A stretch of 64,000 bases of DNA from Acidobacteriota bacterium (GTDB lineage Bacteria > Acidobacteriota > Terriglobia > Bryobacterales > Bryobacteraceae), in contig JAFDVS010000065.1 in the NCBI GenBank assembly GCA_018268935.1, forward strand, positions 1 to 64,000, read 5' to 3'. This document shows, in pieces, positions 45,201 through 54,800 of this stretch. Made by a program: the position numbers and the translations under genes. Each line of letters starts with the position of its first letter. Positions within the stretch are counted from its first letter, which is position 1. The notes below the pieces were generated by a model. That model was not told the DNA's origin, searched no databases, and saw only the letters and a list, made by a program, of their open reading frames with translations.

Positions 45201-45931
45201 AGCGCCTCAACGGTCTTCACATCGCCGTCCTCATCGTTCTGGTTGCCAACGCCGTCGCTTTGCGCCACGCCTCGGCCAATCGGAGTGGCTCGCCCGACGC
45301 GGAAATCGAACTCACGGACCGCGAACTCGTCTACTACAGCAACGGTTCGCACGAACCAGTCTTCCTCCGCCTCGAATACAGCGGCAGCTATTACAGCCCC
45401 GGTGACTACAGCCGTTACATCACCGAGGCCGATCTCCGAGCCGTTGGCTTCGATCTATCACGCCCCGCCAACGCCCACAACGCCTACAACCACTACCGCC
45501 GCCAGCAAGCCCGCAGCGTCATCGCGGCCTTTGAATACGAAGGTGCGTCCTGGAAACAGCAGGAAGAAGCCATCCGTAACAGCGACCCCAAATTCGGCCA
45601 GAAGCGCCTCCTCACCCACGGCTCGCGCCTCGTCCCAATCGGCATCGGCCCTGACCTCGCCACCATGCGGCAGCGCTTCCCGGATCGCTCGAAAATCATC
45701 CTCCTTCCCGCATCGGTACGCGTCCGCGCCGGGTCGACGAAGGTGGAAGGCTGGATCAGCGATGTGCCCGCTGTCATTCACGTCCCCCACGAATTCCAAC
45801 AGCAATTCCGCGATCTCCCCACCAAGGTCCGCGCCGACAACCAAACCGAACCGCTCTACAAAGTCCGTCTCCGCTTCGGCGCCAACCTCGAACCCTGGAT
45901 CCTCTCCGTCGAATTCCCGGCCGCGCAATAA
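45197..45931 (+). CDS. DUF4824-like exported protein
   Basis: A 244-residue protein with one N-terminal hydrophobic helix (LHIAVLIVLVANAVAL) and a periplasmic domain beginning AEIELTDRELVYYSNG, resembling DUF4824 proteins that accompany DUF2157 membrane proteins; I rate the family match as likely, not certain. A Tyr-rich segment YSGSYYSPGDYSRYITEADL follows. The ATG overlaps the DUF2157 stop. Likely an envelope accessory of that membrane protein. Confidence 0.75.
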   Translation: MKRLNGLHIAVLIVLVANAVALRHASANRSGSPDAEIELTDRELVYYSNGSHEPVFLRLEYSGSYYSPGDYSRYITEADLRAVGFDLSRPANAHNAYNHYRRQQARSVIAAFEYEGASWKQQEEAIRNSDPKFGQKRLLTHGSRLVPIGIGPDLATMRQRFPDRSKIILLPASVRVRAGSTKVEGWISDVPAVIHVPHEFQQQFRDLPTKVRADNQTEPLYKVRLRFGANLEPWILSVEFPAAQ

Positions 45932-45939
45932 TACAGCAC

Positions 45940-46818
45940 ATGCCCGAACTGCCGGACATCGCCGTCTACATCGAAGCTATCTCCACCCGCATCCTCCACC
46001 AGCCGCTCGAAGCCATCCGCCTCGGCAGCCCATTCCTCCTCCGCACCATCGATCCCCAACCCGCGGCACTCCAAAACCACACAGTGACTCAACTGCGCCG
46101 CCTGGGCAAGCGCATCGCCATCGGCCTCGACAACGATCACTGGCTCGTGCTGCACCTCATGATCGCCGGCCGTCTCCACTGGCGCAAACGCGGAGCCTCC
46201 ATCGCCAGCCGCAATTCCCTCCTCGCCCTCGATTTCCCCAACGGAGCGCTTCTTCTCACCGAAGCAGGCTCCCAGCGCCGCGCATCGCTCTACCTCACCA
46301 ACTCAGAAACCGCACTCAACTCCCTCCAGCGCCACGGCATCGAACCGCTCGACTGTACCCTCGAAGCATTCACCGAAGCACTCCGCAAGGAAAACCACAC
46401 CCTCAAGCGTTCCCTCACCGACCCCGATCTCTTCAGCGGAATCGGTAACGCCTATTCCGACGAGATCCTTCACCGAGCCCGCCTCAGCCCGCTGCTGCTC
46501 ACCAGCAAAATCACCGACCCCGAAATCGCCCGCCTCCTCGCCGCCACCCGCGACACGCTGCAACACTGGATCACCGAACTGCGCAAAGAAGCTGCCAACG
46601 CATTCCCCGAAGGAGTCACCGCCTTCCGCGAAGGCATGGCCGTACACGGCCGCTACGGCCTTCCCTGCCCCGACTGCGGTGCTAAGATCCAGCGCATCCG
46701 CTACGCCTCCAACGAAACCAACTACTGCGCCAAATGCCAAACCGGAGGCCGCCTGCTCGCCGACCGCGCCATGTCCCGCCTACTCAAAGAAGACTACCCG
46801 CGCTACCTCGAAGACTGA
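45940..46818 (+). CDS. Fpg/Nei family DNA glycosylase
   Basis: A 292-residue base-excision repair enzyme. The catalytic N-terminus is PELPD (Pro2 after Met removal, Glu3), the beta-hairpin Lys lies in RRLGKRIAI, the H2TH helices contain GIGNAYSDEILHRARL, and the zinc finger is CPDCGAKIQRI with CAKCQ near the C-terminus. About 25 residues extend past the finger. PELPD in place of PELPE marks a subgroup seen in environmental phyla. It removes oxidised bases and nicks the strand by beta/delta elimination. It ends near the convergent TrmB gene. Confidence 0.92.
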   Translation: MPELPDIAVYIEAISTRILHQPLEAIRLGSPFLLRTIDPQPAALQNHTVTQLRRLGKRIAIGLDNDHWLVLHLMIAGRLHWRKRGASIASRNSLLALDFPNGALLLTEAGSQRRASLYLTNSETALNSLQRHGIEPLDCTLEAFTEALRKENHTLKRSLTDPDLFSGIGNAYSDEILHRARLSPLLLTSKITDPEIARLLAATRDTLQHWITELRKEAANAFPEGVTAFREGMAVHGRYGLPCPDCGAKIQRIRYASNETNYCAKCQTGGRLLADRAMSRLLKEDYPRYLED

Positions 46819-46822
46819 TTGC

Positions 46823-46846
46823 TGTCCATTCGTGCGCATTCGTGGC
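46823..46846. repeat. Short dispersed repeat, copy 2
   Basis: The second copy of the 24-base element (19 of 24 positions shared with 42489-42512). It fills the whole gap between the convergent stops of the Fpg/Nei and TrmB genes, so it may act as or replace a bidirectional terminator. Confidence 0.5.
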
Positions 46847-47698
46847 TTACCCCAAACTCCCCACCGTCTCCGGAAGGCTCACCGCCTCGGCCTTCTTCCA
46901 ATGCACGTCAAACAACCCCTTCATCGCTTCTCCCATCCCCTCGTGATTGAACACCACGGAAGTCCATGCCGGCTTCGTAATCACCGGATCGAGCAACGCA
47001 ATCAGTCCCAGCTTCCCATCAAACAACGCCAGCTTCATCGGCAGCGAATCCGTGAGCCGTACTTCAATCCCCGCCGCCGAATACTCCGCCAGCCGCGCAT
47101 GGTCACTCTCATCCAACCCATCCCGTTCAAACAACAACCGGCACGTTACCCCCCGCTCCCGCGCGCTCTTCACCAACTGCTCATCGAGCGGATCCACCGC
47201 GTAGGGAGGCCGCGAAAACTCCAGATACTCGCTTCGCACCTCGCGCAACATGGTCCGGTACTGTGCACCGCTCTGCGAAGGCTCGCTCACAATCCGCAAA
47301 AAGTCCAGCGTCCCCCGGCCTTCCTGTCCTTCGGAATAAGCGGTCTTTAAATCGTCAATCAGCGAACCCGCCAGCCGCCCCTGTTCCGTCAGCTCCCGCT
47401 CCAACGACATCTGCCGCCGCTGCAGGTATCCAGGAACCGCCAAACTCGGCTCCACCGCGGAAAAGAGCTTCGTCTTTTCCTGCACCACCTGTGCGAATCC
47501 CTTCTCCACAAGGCTGTCCAAAACCTCATAGATCTTCTGCCGCGGAACATGCGCGCGCGCCGCCAATTCCAGCGCCTTGAAGCGCGGGTGTCCCACCAGC
47601 ACTAAATAAGATCGCGCTTCGTAAGCATTGAGGCCAATCTGTTGTAGCCTTCGCCAGAAGCGTTGAAAATCCATCTCCGATAGGTCGTTCTGCATCAT
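46847..47698 (-). CDS. TrmB family transcriptional regulator
   Basis: A 283-residue regulator with a TrmB winged helix at residues about 14-75 (IGLNAYEARSYLVLVGHPRF, HVPRQKIYEVLDSLVEKGF) and a C-terminal phospholipase-D-like sensor domain typical of the family, which often binds sugars. It is divergent from the MoxR/VWA pair at 47792, with an inverted repeat between them, so it may regulate that pair as well as itself. Confidence 0.88.
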   Translation of the reverse strand: MMQNDLSEMDFQRFWRRLQQIGLNAYEARSYLVLVGHPRFKALELAARAHVPRQKIYEVLDSLVEKGFAQVVQEKTKLFSAVEPSLAVPGYLQRRQMSLERELTEQGRLAGSLIDDLKTAYSEGQEGRGTLDFLRIVSEPSQSGAQYRTMLREVRSEYLEFSRPPYAVDPLDEQLVKSARERGVTCRLLFERDGLDESDHARLAEYSAAGIEVRLTDSLPMKLALFDGKLGLIALLDPVITKPAWTSVVFNHEGMGEAMKGLFDVHWKKAEAVSLPETVGSLG

Positions 47699-47721
47699 TC
47701 AGGTTTTAGAGCATATCAAAA

Positions 47722-47750
47722 CCGTACGCCGATTGTTGGCGGTGTTACGG
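47722..47750. promoter_or_regulatory. Imperfect inverted repeat between trmB-like and MoxR genes
   Basis: CCGTACGCC (47722-47730) pairs with GGCG (47738-47741) and TACGG (47746-47750) across a seven-base centre, with a four-base bulge. It precedes the -10-like TACAAT at 47762-47767 of the MoxR gene. A plausible TrmB operator. Confidence 0.4.
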
Positions 47751-47791
47751 CGGTGGTCTGCTACAATCCCGAATAGCCGGAGGTGGCGCTG

Positions 47792-49309
47792 ATGAGTATC
47801 GACATGCATTCCCTACCGAACACACTTGGCGCGCTCAAGCGCGACCCGCGCTTCTCCGAAGAACGCCTCACGCATCGCTCCGTCAAAGACGAGATTCGCG
47901 ACAACCTGATCTCCCGGCTCAGCGATCCGGGGCCTCTGTTCGAAGGCATCGTCGGCTATGAAGACACCGTTGTCCCCCAAGTCGTTAACGCTGTCCTCTC
48001 GCGCCACAACTTCATCCTCCTCGGCCTGCGCGGCCAGGCCAAGACGCGGCTGATCCGCATGCTTACCACGCTGCTCGATCCCGTTTCCCCTTACATCGCG
48101 GGCAGCGAAATCCGCGATCATCCCTATCACCCCATCTCCCGCTACGCCCGTGAACTTGTGCTCCACCGCGGCGACGACACGCCCATCGCCTGGCTCACCG
48201 CCGCCGAACGCTACGTGGAGAAGCTCGCCACCCCCGATGTCACCATCGCCGACATGCTCGGCGATATAGACCCCATCAAAGCCGCACGCCGCGGCCAGGA
48301 CATCTCCGACGAACTCACCATCCACTACGGCCTTCTGCCCCGCGCCAACCGCGGCATCTTCGCCATCAACGAACTCCCCGATCTCGCCGGAAAAATCCAG
48401 GTCGGCTTGTTCAACATCATGCAGGAAGGCGATGTGCAGATCAAAGGTTACCCTGTGCGACTGCCGCTCGACGTTCTGCTCGTCTTCACGGCCAACCCCG
48501 AGGACTATACCGCGCGCGGAAAAATCATCACACCCCTCAAAGACCGCATCGGTAGCGAAATTCGCACCCATTATCCCCTCACCGTCGACCAAGGCATGGC
48601 CATCACCGCGCAGGAAGCATGGCTTCGCCGCAAATCCCCCGTCTCGCTCAACGTCCCCCGCTTCATTTCGGAAGTGATCGAACAGGTCGCGTTCCTCGCC
48701 CGTGACGACAAAAAGGTGGACAAACGTTCCGGCGTCTCCCAGCGCCTTCCCATCACCGTTACGGAAAACGTCGCCTCCAACGCCGAGGCCCGCGCCATTC
48801 GCTGCGGCGATGCCTCCGCCGTGGCCCGCGTTGCCGATCTCTACAACGCGCTGCCCTCCATCACCGGCAAACTCGAACTCGAGTACGAAGGCGAACTGAA
48901 AGGCTCGGAAACCGTTGCCCGCGACCTCATCCGCCTCGCTGTCGCCCGCATCTTCTCCAACTACTTCGAAGGCGTCAACATGAACTCCATCGTCAACTTC
49001 TTCGAAGCCGGCGGCACGCTCAAAGTCCCCGCCAATCTGCCCGCCGCCGAAATTCTCGACCAGTTGCAGAAGATCAACGGGCTGCTCGAAAAGACCGCCG
49101 CCCTTGGTGTCGGCCCCGGCGAAGACGATGCAGGCAAAGTCGCCGCCGCCGAGTTCGTCCTCGAAGGCCTTTATGCCCACCGCCGCATCAGCCGCAATGA
49201 AGAGATGGGCTTCAGCGGCGGAGAACGCCGGCGTCATAACGAACAACAGGACGGCCCCGACGACGAGCCCCGTCTCAGCCGCAAACAACGCCGCCAGCAA
49301 TACAACTGA
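47792..49309 (+). CDS. MoxR/Mg-chelatase-like AAA+ ATPase
   Basis: A 505-residue AAA+ protein of the group often annotated magnesium chelatase or sigma-54-interacting protein. Walker A is the variant GLRGQAKT at residues 78-85 (Ala where Gly is usual) and Walker B reads FAINELPDL near residue 196, with Asn-Glu in place of Asp-Glu; both are features of this subgroup. Sensor 1 is VFTANPEDY. ATG 47792 is preferred to GTG 47783 because GGAGG at 47779-47783 lies eight bases from it. The VWA gene follows after eight bases; such pairs act like the I and D subunits of chelatases, remodelling an unknown target. Confidence 0.9.
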   Translation: MSIDMHSLPNTLGALKRDPRFSEERLTHRSVKDEIRDNLISRLSDPGPLFEGIVGYEDTVVPQVVNAVLSRHNFILLGLRGQAKTRLIRMLTTLLDPVSPYIAGSEIRDHPYHPISRYARELVLHRGDDTPIAWLTAAERYVEKLATPDVTIADMLGDIDPIKAARRGQDISDELTIHYGLLPRANRGIFAINELPDLAGKIQVGLFNIMQEGDVQIKGYPVRLPLDVLLVFTANPEDYTARGKIITPLKDRIGSEIRTHYPLTVDQGMAITAQEAWLRRKSPVSLNVPRFISEVIEQVAFLARDDKKVDKRSGVSQRLPITVTENVASNAEARAIRCGDASAVARVADLYNALPSITGKLELEYEGELKGSETVARDLIRLAVARIFSNYFEGVNMNSIVNFFEAGGTLKVPANLPAAEILDQLQKINGLLEKTAALGVGPGEDDAGKVAAAEFVLEGLYAHRRISRNEEMGFSGGERRRHNEQQDGPDDEPRLSRKQRRQQYN

Positions 49310-49317
49310 GGAAGCCG

Positions 49318-50529
49318 ATGAAGTTTATCCGCTATTCCAAATTCCGTCCGGAGGACATCGAGATCCCCTCCGAAGATCTCCTCAAGGCGCTCTCTGAATT
49401 CCTGCTCCGCAGCGGCTTCGACAATCCCTACTATCCCGACCCCAACCGTCCCATGACCTTCGAAGAGCTGCGCCGCGCCATCGAAGCCGCCCTCTACGAA
49501 GAACGCCTCTTCGACGAAGAGCGTGCGCAGCAGCTCCGCGACATGCTCAACAACATGTCGCAAGACGAGATCGATCAGCTCGTCAACCGCCTTGCCCAGC
49601 AGCTGATGGATCAAGGCTACGTCCGCGACAGCGCTGAAGGCGGCGCCGGCGATGCCCCCGGCAAAGGCGAGATCGAAATCACCGACAAATCCATCGATTT
49701 CCTCGGCTTCAAAACACTCAAGGATCTATTGGGCTCGCTCGGCAAAGCCAGCTTCGGCTCGCACGAAACCCGCGACCTCGCCACCGGAGTGGAATCGAGT
49801 GGCGCATCGAAACCCTACGAATTCGGCGACACGCTCAACCTCGACGTCAGCACCACCCTCTTCTCCGCCATGCAGCGCGACGGCGTCGCGCTCCCGCTCA
49901 ACCTCGAATATTCCGATCTCCACGTTCATCAATCCGAATACCGCAGCTCCTGCGCCACCGTGCTCATGCTCGATTGCAGCCACAGCATGATCCTCTACGG
50001 CGAGGATCGCTTCACACCGGCGAAGAAAGTCGCCCTCGCCCTCGCGCATTTGATCCGCACGCAATACCCCGGCGACACGCTCCGCTGCGTTCTCTTCCAT
50101 GACTCCGCCGAAGAAGTCCGCATCGGCGAACTCGCGCAAGTCCAGGTCGGCCCCTACTACACGAACACCCGGGAAGGCCTCATCCTCGCCCAGCGCCTGC
50201 TCGCGCAGGAGCGCAAAGACATGAAGCAGATCATCATGATCACCGACGGCAAACCCTCGGCACTCACGCTCGAGAATGGCCAGGTCTATCGCAACGCCTT
50301 TGGCCTCGACCCGCTCGTCATCAGCCGCACGCTCGAAGAAGTGGGCCGCTGCAAGCGCCAGGGCATCATGATCAACACCTTCATGCTCGCCAGCGACTAC
50401 GGCCTTGTCCAATTCGTCCAGCAAGTCACCGAGCTTTGCCGCGGCAAAGCCTACTTCACCACGCCCTACACGCTCGGCGAATACCTCCTCCTGGACTACA
50501 TGAACCGCAAAACCAGAACCATCCACTAA
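49318..50529 (+). CDS. VWA domain protein, partner of MoxR-like ATPase
   Basis: A 403-residue cytoplasmic protein. An acidic helical N-terminal half (about residues 1-110) precedes a von Willebrand A domain from about residue 210, with MIDAS Asp219-Cys-Ser221-His-Ser223 (MLDCSHSM) and IMITDGKPS for the late ligands, so metal-dependent binding should work. SD TGAGGAAG at 49307-49314 sets the start. It forms a two-gene unit with the preceding AAA+ ATPase. A conserved pair of this type is widespread but its target is not established. Confidence 0.9.
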   Translation: MKFIRYSKFRPEDIEIPSEDLLKALSEFLLRSGFDNPYYPDPNRPMTFEELRRAIEAALYEERLFDEERAQQLRDMLNNMSQDEIDQLVNRLAQQLMDQGYVRDSAEGGAGDAPGKGEIEITDKSIDFLGFKTLKDLLGSLGKASFGSHETRDLATGVESSGASKPYEFGDTLNLDVSTTLFSAMQRDGVALPLNLEYSDLHVHQSEYRSSCATVLMLDCSHSMILYGEDRFTPAKKVALALAHLIRTQYPGDTLRCVLFHDSAEEVRIGELAQVQVGPYYTNTREGLILAQRLLAQERKDMKQIIMITDGKPSALTLENGQVYRNAFGLDPLVISRTLEEVGRCKRQGIMINTFMLASDYGLVQFVQQVTELCRGKAYFTTPYTLGEYLLLDYMNRKTRTIH

Positions 50530-50629
50530 TGTTCTGGATACACATTCACATCCCGATTGGGGCGCATGAACTCCGGCGTCGGCGGCTTCACCTGTGTTCA
50601 GTCGCGGCCCCTTGAAGCACTCCCCGGAG

Positions 50630-51856
50630 CTACGCGTGCTTCCTCTCCAGATCCCTGCCAAGAAACTTCCAGTAGCCCGTCCCCGCCAGCAATGCCCCCG
50701 TCACCATAATCAACGAAATCCCCGCAAACACTGCCCCCAACCCATAGCTCGACTTCAGAAACCCCGCCACCATAATCCCAATCCCGCCGGCAAAGCAGTT
50801 CATCGTATTCATCAACCCCACTGCCGTTGACCGGTGCTGCGGCTCCAATAAATCGCACGCCAGCGGAGTCTCATTCGACAACCCCACCCTCTGCACAAAC
50901 GAGAAAGCAAAGATACAGGCGTTCAAAAAGTAAATATCCGGATGCCCCAGAAACGCCAGCAAAAACGGAGCACACAGGAAGTAGCAAACCGTCTGAATCA
51001 GCATCCGCCGACGAGGCTGCGTGCCCGACACCTTATCCGAAAACAACCCGCCGCAGATCAGCCCAATCGTCGCCGCGCCTTGCAGCATGAACGTCCCCGC
51101 AAACCCCGCCGCCGTCAGACTCAGGCTGTACTGTTCCTTGAAAAACAGCGGCAGCCAATTCAGAAAAATCCACGTCCCAATCGACACAATCATCGCCTGC
51201 GACAGTAGAATCAGGTAGCTTGGAATCCGTACCAGCGTCGACACGCTTTCGAGCAACGGCCGCGCCGCCACCTTCTCTTCCTTCACTGCCGACACGTTGT
51301 CCCGCAAATAAAACCACCCGAACGCCGCTAGCACCAACCCCAACACACCCAGAAACACGAAGCTCGTCCGCCAGCCGTACGTCTCGCCTACATACCCCGC
51401 GCCCGCTCCACCAGCAATCAACCCAAACGTCAACCCCGCCGTATGCATCCCAATCGCCGTCGCCCGAGTCTTCGACGAATGGTAATCGGCAATCAGCGCA
51501 ATCGCCGCCGGCAAATACGCCGCTTCCGCAAATCCCAGAATCACCCGGCTCACCAGAATCTGGCTCACGCTGGTGGTGAACGCGGTAATCAGCGTCACCA
51601 GACTCCACGCGGCCAGGCTTCCCGCCACAATCCGGCTCCGCGAAAAACGGTCCGCGAAAATCCCCGCCATGGGCGATGCCATCGCGTACGCCCATAAAAA
51701 CGAGGTGCCGATCGCTCCCAGTTCGACATCCGTCGCGCCGAACTCAGAGCGAAGCAGCGGAAACACGGACGAAATGGCCGTCCGGTCCCCATAATTGGTG
51801 GCGCCGATCACAAAGAGCAGCGCCACCAGCTTCCAACGATAGTTGTTGTCTACCAA
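50630..51856 (-). CDS. MFS transporter (ACS-like)
   Basis: A 408-residue transporter with about twelve membrane helices. The first helix reads VIGATNYGDRTAISSVFP, the NYxDR signature of the anion:cation symporter group that takes up sugar acids and other organic anions, and GIFADRFSRSRIV is the MFS loop 2-3 motif. The start overlaps the end of the TonB-dependent receptor by seven bases, so the outer-membrane receptor and this inner-membrane importer are co-transcribed and may carry the same compound. Substrate unknown. Confidence 0.9.
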   Translation of the reverse strand: MVDNNYRWKLVALLFVIGATNYGDRTAISSVFPLLRSEFGATDVELGAIGTSFLWAYAMASPMAGIFADRFSRSRIVAGSLAAWSLVTLITAFTTSVSQILVSRVILGFAEAAYLPAAIALIADYHSSKTRATAIGMHTAGLTFGLIAGGAGAGYVGETYGWRTSFVFLGVLGLVLAAFGWFYLRDNVSAVKEEKVAARPLLESVSTLVRIPSYLILLSQAMIVSIGTWIFLNWLPLFFKEQYSLSLTAAGFAGTFMLQGAATIGLICGGLFSDKVSGTQPRRRMLIQTVCYFLCAPFLLAFLGHPDIYFLNACIFAFSFVQRVGLSNETPLACDLLEPQHRSTAVGLMNTMNCFAGGIGIMVAGFLKSSYGLGAVFAGISLIMVTGALLAGTGYWKFLGRDLERKHA

Positions 51857-54800
51857 TAGAATTTCAACCCAAACTGGATGGTCCGTGGACCGATGGATGT
51901 GGAGAACGTACGCCCAAAGTTCGGATTCTCCACCGATGCGTTAGGCGTGGCGAAATTGGTGTGATTCAGCGCATTGAACATCTCCGTGCGGAACTCAAAC
52001 CGGTAATGCTCTTTGATCACGAAGTTCTTGAAAATCCCCGCGTCCATCGAGTTCACCGAGTTCCCCCGCAGCAGGTTCGTAATTGCCGAACCAAATCGCG
52101 GAGCCTGCGCCGGGTGCTTCGCCGTGTTCAACGGCCAATCAAACGCGTCACGATTCCAGCGCGGTGTCACCAACCCGTTTCCACCCAGCAGCGGATCGCC
52201 GATCAAATCCGGCCGGCACAGATTCTGCGCCGACGAATTGCAGTTGCCCGCCGCGATGTTCGAAGCCACGTGGTAGCCGTTGTGCAATGTCACAATCCCC
52301 GACACCGTCCAGCCGCCCAAAACAAAATCGACGGCCTTGTTTAGGTTCGATCCCAGAGCCTTCCCCCGTCCGAACGGGAGTTCATAGAGGAAATTCCCCG
52401 TAAACCGGTGCGGAATGTTGTCCGAAGAGAACCCATCGTTCTGCCGCAGATCAAACGGATTCTGCACCTGTCCCACGTTGCCTGCCGAGCGAGCGCCGTT
52501 CTTGGTGAGAGTCTTGCTCCAGGTGTAAGCGCCTTTGAACATGAGGCCCTTGCCCATCCGTTTTTCGGCTGTGACCAGCAGCGCGTTGTAATTGGCGGCG
52601 CCACTGCTGTTGAAGCCGTAAACACGGTTCCATTTGGGGAAAGGCAAGCGCTGTTGCAGGGCCCCGGCGCCAGGCTGTACGGCGTTGTAGTCGAGGGCAT
52701 TCTCAAGATGCGTGCCTTTGGAGCCGAGATACTGCACTTCCAACACCATCGTCTTGCTCAACTCCTGCGACACGCTCAAGCTCCACTGCTGCGTGTAGCC
52801 GTCAATCCAGTTGTTTTCCGGACCCGTCAACAACCCGAAAATCGCCGTCGCCAGCGACCCGTTCGGATTGCTGATATCTCCTGCCCACGTCAGTGTGGGA
52901 CGCGTCAGCGCCGACGTGTATCCCGCCCACAACTGCGCCGGAGGACCCGTCACCGAATTCTGCACCAGGTTCATCAACTGCGGTCCGGAGAAAAACACTC
53001 CGTATCCACCGCGAATGACCGTGCGATTGCCCGACATCGGACGATACGCAAATCCAAACCGCGGCGCAATGTTGTTCTTATCCGAGTTGAACAGCGTTTC
53101 CCGGTCCAGATAACCGAACCCGAGATCCGGCCGCACGCCACGGTAGAACGGCTCCGCGTTCTTGTTCTGCTTCGGGAACCGCAGACCGCCCTGCCCGTTG
53201 GCCAGCGTCGGATCGAACGACGGCGTCAGCCCGCCGATTTCCACCGGCACCTGACCGTACTCGTAACGCAGGCCCACGTTCAACGTCAGCTTCGGGCTCA
53301 CCTTCCAGTCGTCCAAAACATATCCGGCCAAAATGGTGCGGCGGAATCGCCCCGTCTCGTTCGGCGACAACGCCACTGACGATGACGCAATGTCACCTAG
53401 CAGGAAGTCCGTGAACCCATCGCCCGAGAATTGCCCCGTGAACGTGTAGCTGTTGTTCAACCGCGTCCCGAGGAACGCATCCGCGCGGTGCCGCCGGATA
53501 TCAAACCCGGCCTTGATGTTGTGCTTGCCCTGCGACCACGTGATCCCGTCGTACCACTGGAAGCTGTTTACCGTGAGGAACCAAGGCTGCTGTTCCGACA
53601 ACGCCGAGAAGATCGTGTTGCTCATCCCCAGACCTTCCACGAATCCCGCGCCACTGCCTTCCTTCGGAGCAAACGGCACCCCCGCATTGGCCGCGATCGG
53701 GTTGCCCGAATTCTGCCCGCGCTGGCGGTGAATCTGCCGCCCGTAGCTCACACGAAATTCATTCAACAGCTTCGATGTCACAATCGACGTCACGTTCACG
53801 GCGAGGTTCTGCGGCTTCTGCGGAACAATCAATCCACCCACCGACGGAAATGTCCCCGGCGTGTACGAATCGATGTTCTGAATGCCATAGCGCACCATCA
53901 GATCGTGCTTATCGGTCATGCGCCAGTCATAGCGGAAAAGCCCCGAATCCACCGTGTTGCTGCTCGACGCATTGATACTGAAATTCTGCGCCGGGTTCGG
54001 ATTGTTCGGCGACGCATAATACTTCGCCAGCGCCTGCGAAATGGGATCCAGCCGCGACGCCGGAATGATGTTGTTCGGAAACGGCACCACCGGGTCCGTC
54101 CGGATGTCTCGGATCGCTTTGCTGTACCCGTTGAAATTTCCACCCAACTGAGTGGAAGTCGGCACCATGCCCGTGCGGAACGATCCAGACCGGATGCGCG
54201 TGGCATCGTAGTTCCCGAACAGGAACATCTTGTTCTTGATGATCGGTCCGCCGATCGCCGCCCCAAACTGGTTCCTCCGCAACGGCGCAATCGTCTGCGT
54301 CGGCGTCAGAAAGTAGTTCCGCGCGTCAAACACGTTGTTACGCATGAACTCCCACAGCGTCCCGTGCAACGCGTTCGTCCCCGACTTGGTCACCACATTG
54401 ATCACCGCGCCGCCGCCCGAGCCAAACTCCGCCGAATACTGCCCCACCTGAATGCTGAACTCCTGAATCGCGTCCACCGATGGACCCAGATTCCAGCTAT
54501 TGAAAAACGCTTCCTTGTTATCCGCGCCGTCCAATTGGTAGTTGTTGTCCTGGTGCGGCATGCCCGCGGCCGTCGGCGCGCGCTTGTTCACAATCGCCGC
54601 CGATCCCGTGCCTTCCGCAATGCCCGCCGTCAGCGTCGTCAGTTCCATGAAGTTGCGCCCGTTCAAGGGCAGGCTCAACACTCGCGACTGGTTGATCACA
54701 CCGCCAATCAGCCCGCTCTCGGTATTGACCAGCGAGGGCCGCCCCGTCACTTCCATCGTCTGCGTCACGTCGCCCACTTGCAGGTCAACATCGATTCGCG

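Noticed and set aside
50530..50629. Possible terminator between the VWA and MFS genes.
   Set aside because: No stem followed by a T-run is visible in this 100-base gap; nothing else is supported there.
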